From Parietichytrium sp. I65-24A (taxonomy: Eukaryota; Sar; Bigyra; Thraustochytrida; Thraustochytriidae), in contig BLSF01000008.1 in assembly GCA_012862575.1 (NCBI GenBank), positions 124,001 to 188,000 on the forward strand: a stretch of DNA of 64,000 nucleotides, given 5' to 3'. Positions 58,415 to 64,000 of this stretch are shown piece after piece. The position numbers and the translations under genes were made by a program. The stretch's first letter is position 1; each line of letters starts with the position of its first letter. The notes beneath the pieces are model-generated. The model was not told where the DNA came from, made no database searches, and worked only from the letters and a program-made list of their open reading frames with translations.

Positions 58415-61400
58415 ATGGTGCGTAAAAAGGTGGATGAGCGCATCAGGACGGTGCTGGAGAACTGCGTGAAGACGAACCACCGCAGCTTGGTGGTGATCGT
58501 GGGAGACAATGGTAAGGACCAAGTGGTGAATGTGCATTACATGCTGTCCAAGCTGCAGGTGAAAGCACGGCCTTCGGTGTTGTGGTGCTACAAGAAAGAG
58601 TTGGGATTCTCCTCACACAAGAAGAAGAGGATGAAGCAGATTAAAAAGATGGTGCAGAGAGGGTTGTACGACGCGGAGCGCGATGACCCTTTTGAGCTGT
58701 TCATCTCCAGCACCAACATCCGGTGGACGTACTACAAGGAGTCAGAAAAGATCCTTGGTCAGACATTCGGTATGTGCGTATTGCAAGATTTTGAGGCATT
58801 GACCCCAAACTTGCTCGCCCGTACGATTGAGACCGTAGAGGGAGGGGGCACAGTTGTGGTGCTGTTGAAGAAACTGGACTCTCTCAAGCAGTTTTACGCT
58901 CTTGCCATGGACATCCACACCCGATTTCGCACCGAGGCGCACAATGTGGTCAAGCCTCGATTCAATGAGCGCTGGCTGCTGAGCTTGAGCAGCTGCGAAA
59001 CCTGCGTGGTCGTTGACGACGAGCTCAACATTCTACCTCTGTCCAAGCACATTCGTGATGTCAAGCCGCTCGAGAGCGTGGAGGACAAGGATGGCATCGA
59101 GACCTGGAACATCGCGAAGGCTCAGACAAAGAAACTGAACGACCTCAAGGAGTCACTTGCGGGAACACAGCCTGCTTCAAACTTGGTGGGGCTTACAAAG
59201 ACAGTGGACCAGGCCAAGGCAGTCCTCACGTTTTTGGATGTCATCGCTGATAAGTCTTTGGCCTCGACTGTCACACTGACTGCCGGTCGTGGTCGTGGAA
59301 AGTCTGCAGCACTTGGAATCGCTATCGCGTCTGCGATCGCCTTTGGCTACAGCAACATCTTTGTCACTTCGCCTTCCCCGGAGAACTTGAAGACCGTCTT
59401 CGAATTTGTTTTGAAGGCCTTTGATGCTCTCGAATACAAGGAGCATCTAGACTACGAGATTTTGCAGAGCACCAATCCAGATTTTAACAAAGCTATTGTG
59501 CGTGTGAGCGTTTTCCACCAGCATCGCCAGACTATTCAATACATCGATCCACAAGACCACGAGAAGCTCGCTCAAGCTGAGCTGGTCGTTATTGACGAGG
59601 CCGCCGCAATTCCACTTCCTCTCGTCAGAAACTTGATTGGCCCCTACTTGGTGTTTCTTTCGAGTACCATCAACGGCTACGAAGGAACGGGCCGCTCGCT
59701 TTCACTAAAGCTCATTAATCAGCTTCGTCAGAGCTGCTCAAGGTCCAAATCTGCGACGGAGGGCGGATGGCGTACGAACGAGTTTATGTACAAAAAGGGA
59801 ATTCAGAAGCAAAAGGCTGCTGCCGGCGTCGAGGATGTTCCAGCTCCGGTTGCACCGGCTTCGAATGGAAGCTCTTCTCGCTCGCTGCACGAGCTTGTGC
59901 TTGAAGAGCCGATCAGGTACTCCAGCAATGACCCGGTGGAGGCTTGGATGAATCGCGTTCTCTGCTTGGATGCCACAAACGTTAAACAAATTCTCACCAA
60001 GGGCACACCACATCCCTCTGCAACGCAGCTATTTGCGGTGGATCGCGACGTGCTATTCTCACACCACTCGATCAGCGAGGCTATGCTTCAGCGCATCGTT
60101 TCGCTTTTTGTTTCCTCACACTACAAGAACTCTCCGAACGATCTTATGCTGCTCTCGGACGCCCCCGCACACCGCCTCTTTGTGCTCATCGGGCCTCAGT
60201 CCGAAGGCGACAGCGACAACGATGCGGAAAGCCCCTTGCCGGACATTTTGTGCGCTGTTCAAGTGGCTTTGGAGGGAGGCATTGCCAAAGACATTGTGAG
60301 AGAGCAACTTCGTCAAGGTAACAGGGCTTCTGGTGATCTCGTACCATGGACTGTATCTCAGCAATTCCAAGACAACGAGTTTGGCCAGCTCGATGGAGCT
60401 CGTGTGGTACGTATTGCAACAAATCCAAGTGCGACGAGAATGGGATACGGAAAGAGAGCTCTCGATCTTTTGAACAGGTTTTATCAAGGCGAATTGCTCA
60501 ATCCGGATCACGAAGACGACGAGAACACTTTCGAAAATATCGACGCATCTGCAAAGGTGTCCAGCAAAGGCCTTCAAGGCGAGAAGATCAAACCGCGCAA
60601 GAACCTCCCTCCTCTCTTGGTGCCGCTCAGCGATCTTAAGCCTCCAAGACTGCACTACTTGTCGGTCTCGTACGGTCTGACCGATGACCTTTTTAATTTC
60701 TGGGCATCTTCAGGATTTGCACCGGTGTACTTGCGTCAGACGGCAAATGAGCTGACGGGAGAGTACTCCTGCATCATGATTAAGCCACAAAATACCACAG
60801 ATTTGCCTGACGGACTGAACCCAGGCTGGGAAGACATGTAAGTTAGAAAAGGATGCTTGTGCAAACGACCGAAGAAGGTTGTTTCCGTTTGTGGAAGGTG
60901 CAGGCAGTATGGAAGGCCTTTGTCCTTTGAAAGACAACGTGTTGCACAGCGTTGTGTGCACGTTGTTACTCGTTGTCAGCTTGCTACTGGCCGTAAAGTT
61001 GTTTTACTGTCTTTTCCTTTCCACAAGCTGACAACTGGACAACCTTCAAAATTGGCACTTGAGCTCATCGTGAAGAGGTGTTGTCCAAAGTCATGGGCTC
61101 TACCACGTATAGGTGAAGTACAATCTTGAAGGTCGAGCGGTCGATGCTGTTTGCGTTTATGTTGTTGTTGTGTTTGTATACTGACCCTTTCGTGTTGTCT
61201 AATCTGCATCGCACGGAAACAGGTTCTGCAAGGACTTTTCGCGCCGCTTCATTTCGCTCTTATCTGGACCGTTCCGCGAGCTGCCATCGAAGCTTGGACT
61301 GGAAATTGTGAATGCTGCTGTCAAGAAAGGCCGCGTTACCTTGTCGGAGGACGAGATCAATGCCGGGCAGGAGGAAGCCCACGTAACGAGCCAAGAGGGT

Positions 61401-62144
61401 GGCGAAGGCGTCATCTCCAGCCGCGACCTCGGATTGTACTTTTTGCCACATGACTTTAAGCGCCTCGAATCGTATTCGCGCAATCTGGTCGATTTCCACA
61501 TGATCACGGATCTCCTGCCGCGTCTCGGCGAGCTTTTCTTCCAGCAAAGACTTCCAGATGCAATGAGCATCTCTCTTTTGCAGCGCTTGCTTCTCATCGG
61601 TATGGGTTTGCAGCACAAGACCGTAGAGACACTTTCCACAGAAATCGACCTGCCAACGTCGCAGCTTTTGGCGCATTTTAATAAAGCCGTCAGAAAAATT
61701 TCGACGACCTTGAAGAGCATTGAGACGAGCGCTGCAGAATCTGCAGTGGACCAGAACCCTGCGATGAAGGCAGCTAAACAGTTGCGGGACGAGATGCGCG
61801 ACGGAACCTCCTCGTTCAAGGCCATCTCCACGCCTATGGAGTTTGAGCAGCAAGTGGCCGGAGAAGAAGAGTTGGACAAGCTCAAGGCCTCTCAGAACGA
61901 GATGCTGAAGAATCTTGACCTTGACAAATATGCTGTCGGAGGGTCCGAGGAGCAGTGGCAGCAGGCAACCAGCAAAGGTGTAGGCAGGTCCGGGGTGGTG
62001 AGCGTGCACAAGGAGTCCAAAACCCCTTCCAAGGCAACCAACGGTGCTGAGAAGGAGACTCCCAAAGACAAGGCTCGCAAGCGCACCCAGGACGCCAAGT
62101 TCAGCGCACGTTCCGGCAAAAAGCACAGACGGAGCAAGGACTAA
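58415..62144 (+). CDS. NAT10: RNA cytidine acetyltransferase NAT10/Kre33
   Basis: A nucleolar ATP-dependent acetyltransferase that makes N4-acetylcytidine in 18S rRNA and some tRNAs. Exons are 58415-60837 and 61223-62144, giving 1114 residues; the human protein is about 1025. The N-terminal domain starts MVRKKVDERIRTVLENC. A helicase/ATPase module has GRGRGKSAALG (Walker A) and VVIDEAAAIPLPLVRNL (Walker B). The GNAT domain has VRIATNPSATRMGYGKRALD. The splice at GWEDM-FCKDFSRRF restores the conserved block where the human protein has RRFLSLL. The single intron is 385 nt, the longest inferred in the window. The C-terminal tail is Lys/Ser-rich and likely carries nucleolar targeting. Confidence 0.95.
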
Positions 62145-62264
62145 ACAATCGAGCAATAACACCTCTCTTTCTTCGTGAGAAGAGAGTCTAAAAAGAGCAC
62201 ACGTTTGTTTTCAAATTAATAAGAGTCAGACAAAAGATATTCACTCATCAGAAAAACAGTTGTG

Positions 62265-63709
62265 CTACATAGTATTTGAGTAATTTGACCCAGAGCGTCT
62301 TCTGGCATCATCAGAATCATAGCTTCCAACGGACGTCGACCGGGCGATCACTCCGTTAACTGGCGACTTCTTGCTCGTCCGGCGAGGCGTGGACAGCTCA
62401 ATGTCCCCATCGTCCTGATCAAAACCAATAAAGCTGTCTTCCGAGAGGCGTCTGCTTGGTAAAACCTCGAAGCCAACTTGGGGGCCAGCATTGTTGAGGG
62501 TGTGATTCTCTTTCCTGGTGAGCACGTAGAGTCCAGAGAGCGTGATGACTGTACCGACCAGAAACATGTTGATTTGTTTTGCGGAAAGCTCCTCCTATAA
62601 AGCCAGTTTTGAAGATGTCAGAACACATCCCAACGTGCAAAAAAAAAAGAAAAGCAGCCATTCTTAAACTCACAAATTCGCCAAAGTAAACCAAACCGCC
62701 GATAACACCGCTGATGATCCAATACGATTGGTACACTGGAAGGACGTAAAGTTGATCGTATCGCTTCATGGCACCGTTAAGAAAGCTGATCTGTGTAAGC
62801 AAGCAAATCACCATTGCGATGATGATCAAATAGGTATCCAAGTAAGCAAAAACGGCATCGCCGTGAAAGGCGTCCTTTAGCAATTCTACCGTGCTCTTCG
62901 CAAACAAAACGGAGTTCCCACCCGTGATTCCCGCGAACCCGCACCAACCGACAAGCCCGAGCAACTTGTAGATGGTCTCGTTCTTTTCTTCGCTCCATTT
63001 GATGAACGAGTAGTGCAGGCCTAGCATTAGCGGCGTTAAAAAGGCATAAATGTACATCCGCGTCTGATGATATAGTTCGCGAAGCACCTCCAGCTTGTAT
63101 TCGTGTTCGTGATGATTTGAATAGATCATGGTGATCCCAGTCCCGAGAAAGATAAGCGCGCAAGCCTGAATGTCATTTTTGTCGTACTTTTCATCTAGCA
63201 GGTACGAAGACATAAATAGGTTCCACACCAGGCTGAGCGCTGCCAACGGGGCAAGCAAACTCTGCGGCGCAAGACCGCTGTTTCCACGCCACAAACACCA
63301 CATTAAAGTTAGTGCATCATCACAATCCCACCTCCGGAATACAACCCCTGGCAAACGAAAAGTAATCCAAACAAGCCACGGAAACCTACAAAGCCAGAAA
63401 ATCAATGATGTTGCCGAGCACCATGCACGAGAAACCGACGACCCACCTGGGCTGCTGCCACGGCTTCAAGTTGGCATTTTCCGTAGCGCACAGGCTCAGC
63501 TTCTGCAATCCCAGGCCCAGGCAGATAAGAAAGGACGCCAGGATCGCCAGCACTACGCCGCAAGTGACAAGGAACGCCTCGCTGAACGACCTGTAGTCCG
63601 TCCACGCCTTCAGCCGCGCCAGGTACGACTCGTCCGACTCGCCCTCTTGACCCATATTTTGCAGCTCGCGGGCCGCAAACTCCCACACCTGCGCCGCCAC
63701 CGCCGCCAT
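62265..63709 (-). CDS. NIPA-type magnesium transporter, paralogue 2
   Basis: Exons are 63709-63390, 63277-62674 and 62594-62265, giving 417 residues. Introns are 112 and 79 nt; the first falls in DFLAF|GLAPQSLL and the second in YFGEF|EELSAKQ. The protein is clearly homologous to paralogue 1 at 56497: GLAPQSLLAPLAALSLVWNL, FLGTGITMIYSNH, GGNSVLFAKSTVELLK and PVYQSYWIISGVIGGLVYFGE. It has a longer N-terminus (MAAVAAQVWEFAARELQ) and a Ser/Arg/Asp-rich tail. Neither of its introns coincides with the one in paralogue 1. The start is the ATG at 63709; the frame is open further upstream but contains a CCAGTCCTG repeat. Convergent with NAT10, with 120 bp between stops. Confidence 0.9.
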
Positions 63710-63747
63710 TGTGTCCTCGCCAAGGTACGCGCAGAAACCCCCCTTTC

Positions 63748-63812
63748 CCAGTCCTGCCAGTCCTCCCAGTCCTGCCAGTCCTGCTTTCGCACTTGCTGCG
63801 CTTGCTGCGCTT
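63748..63812. repeat. CCAGTCCTG and CTTGCTGCG tandem repeats
   Basis: Four copies of a CCAGTCCTG/CCAGTCCTC 9-mer, followed by imperfect copies of CTTGCTGCG. They lie 40-105 bp upstream of the NIPA paralogue 2 ATG. Confidence 0.85.
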
Positions 63813-64000
63813 GCCCACTCTCGCTCGACCGCTCGACCGCTCTGCGCGCACCCTTGCCTTCTCCCGCTCAGTGTGGGCCCTAAGGGCGGCCTACTTTCGC
63901 TTACGGGACCCAGGTGTGGGAAGCCGAAACGCACGGCGTACTGCCCGCGGTGGGACGAAAGGGTTATGCGATAGCCTAAAGTGGCCTTACGACAGCGTGT

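Noticed and set aside
60838-61222. snoRNA in the NAT10 intron
   Set aside because: No paired C/D boxes or H and ACA boxes with suitable spacing could be found by eye.
63710-63934. Upstream extension of the NIPA paralogue 2 frame
   Set aside because: The extension translates the CCAGTCCTG and CTTGCTGCG repeats into Gly/Leu/Ala/Ser runs. The ATG at 63709 precedes the first protein-like residues.
1-64000. Mobile or virus-derived elements
   Set aside because: No transposase, integrase, reverse transcriptase, capsid-like ORF, long terminal repeats or target-site duplications were recognised anywhere in the window.

Overview
The window is eukaryotic nuclear DNA, with about 20 protein genes in 64 kb on both strands. 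Most are intron-poor, and every intron inferred is GT-AG. The gene set includes CCR4, condensin CAP-H, exosome RRP43, 20S proteasome beta-6, NAT10/Kre33 and complex I NDUFB3. It lacks plastid genes. A ferlin, two FYVE proteins and a soluble fumarate reductase fused to cytochrome b5 suggest a heterotrophic stramenopile. My best guess is a labyrinthulomycete (thraustochytrid), with moderate confidence and from gene content only. No transposase, reverse transcriptase, LTR, viral gene, CRISPR array, rRNA or convincing tRNA was seen.

Layout, left part (1-20 kb): the 3' end of a CCR4-type deadenylase (+); a Nudix-fold protein whose catalytic box has lost its glutamates (-); an omega-class glutathione transferase (+); a large protein with a probable beta-propeller and a LamG-like domain (+); condensin CAP-H (+); NDUFB3 (-); a four-exon cysteine-rich polytopic membrane protein that I do not recognise (+); and an ABCG half-transporter (+).

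Middle part (20-52 kb): fumarate reductase-cytochrome b5 ending in the peroxisomal signal SKL (-); exosome RRP43 (+); then five minus-strand genes, namely a PAP2/glucose-6-phosphatase-like membrane phosphatase, a kinase-FYVE protein with a myristoylation consensus, a 1982-residue ferlin, an ABCC transporter, and a 1999-residue WW/zinc finger/FYVE/armadillo-repeat protein.

Right part (53-64 kb): proteasome beta-6 (+, four exons); a SulP/SLC26 anion transporter that stops where the STAS domain should begin (-); and a NAT10 gene flanked by two inverted NIPA-type magnesium transporter paralogues.

Several products act on membranes and lipid signalling (ferlin, two FYVE proteins, PAP2, ABC and anion transporters). 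Their adjacency is not evidence of a shared pathway. Intergenic DNA is rich in microsatellites, short tandem repeats, palindromes and a recurring GTACT/AGTAC motif that lies mostly upstream of genes. Many coding starts were set to the first plausible ATG, because the open frames extend upstream without one.
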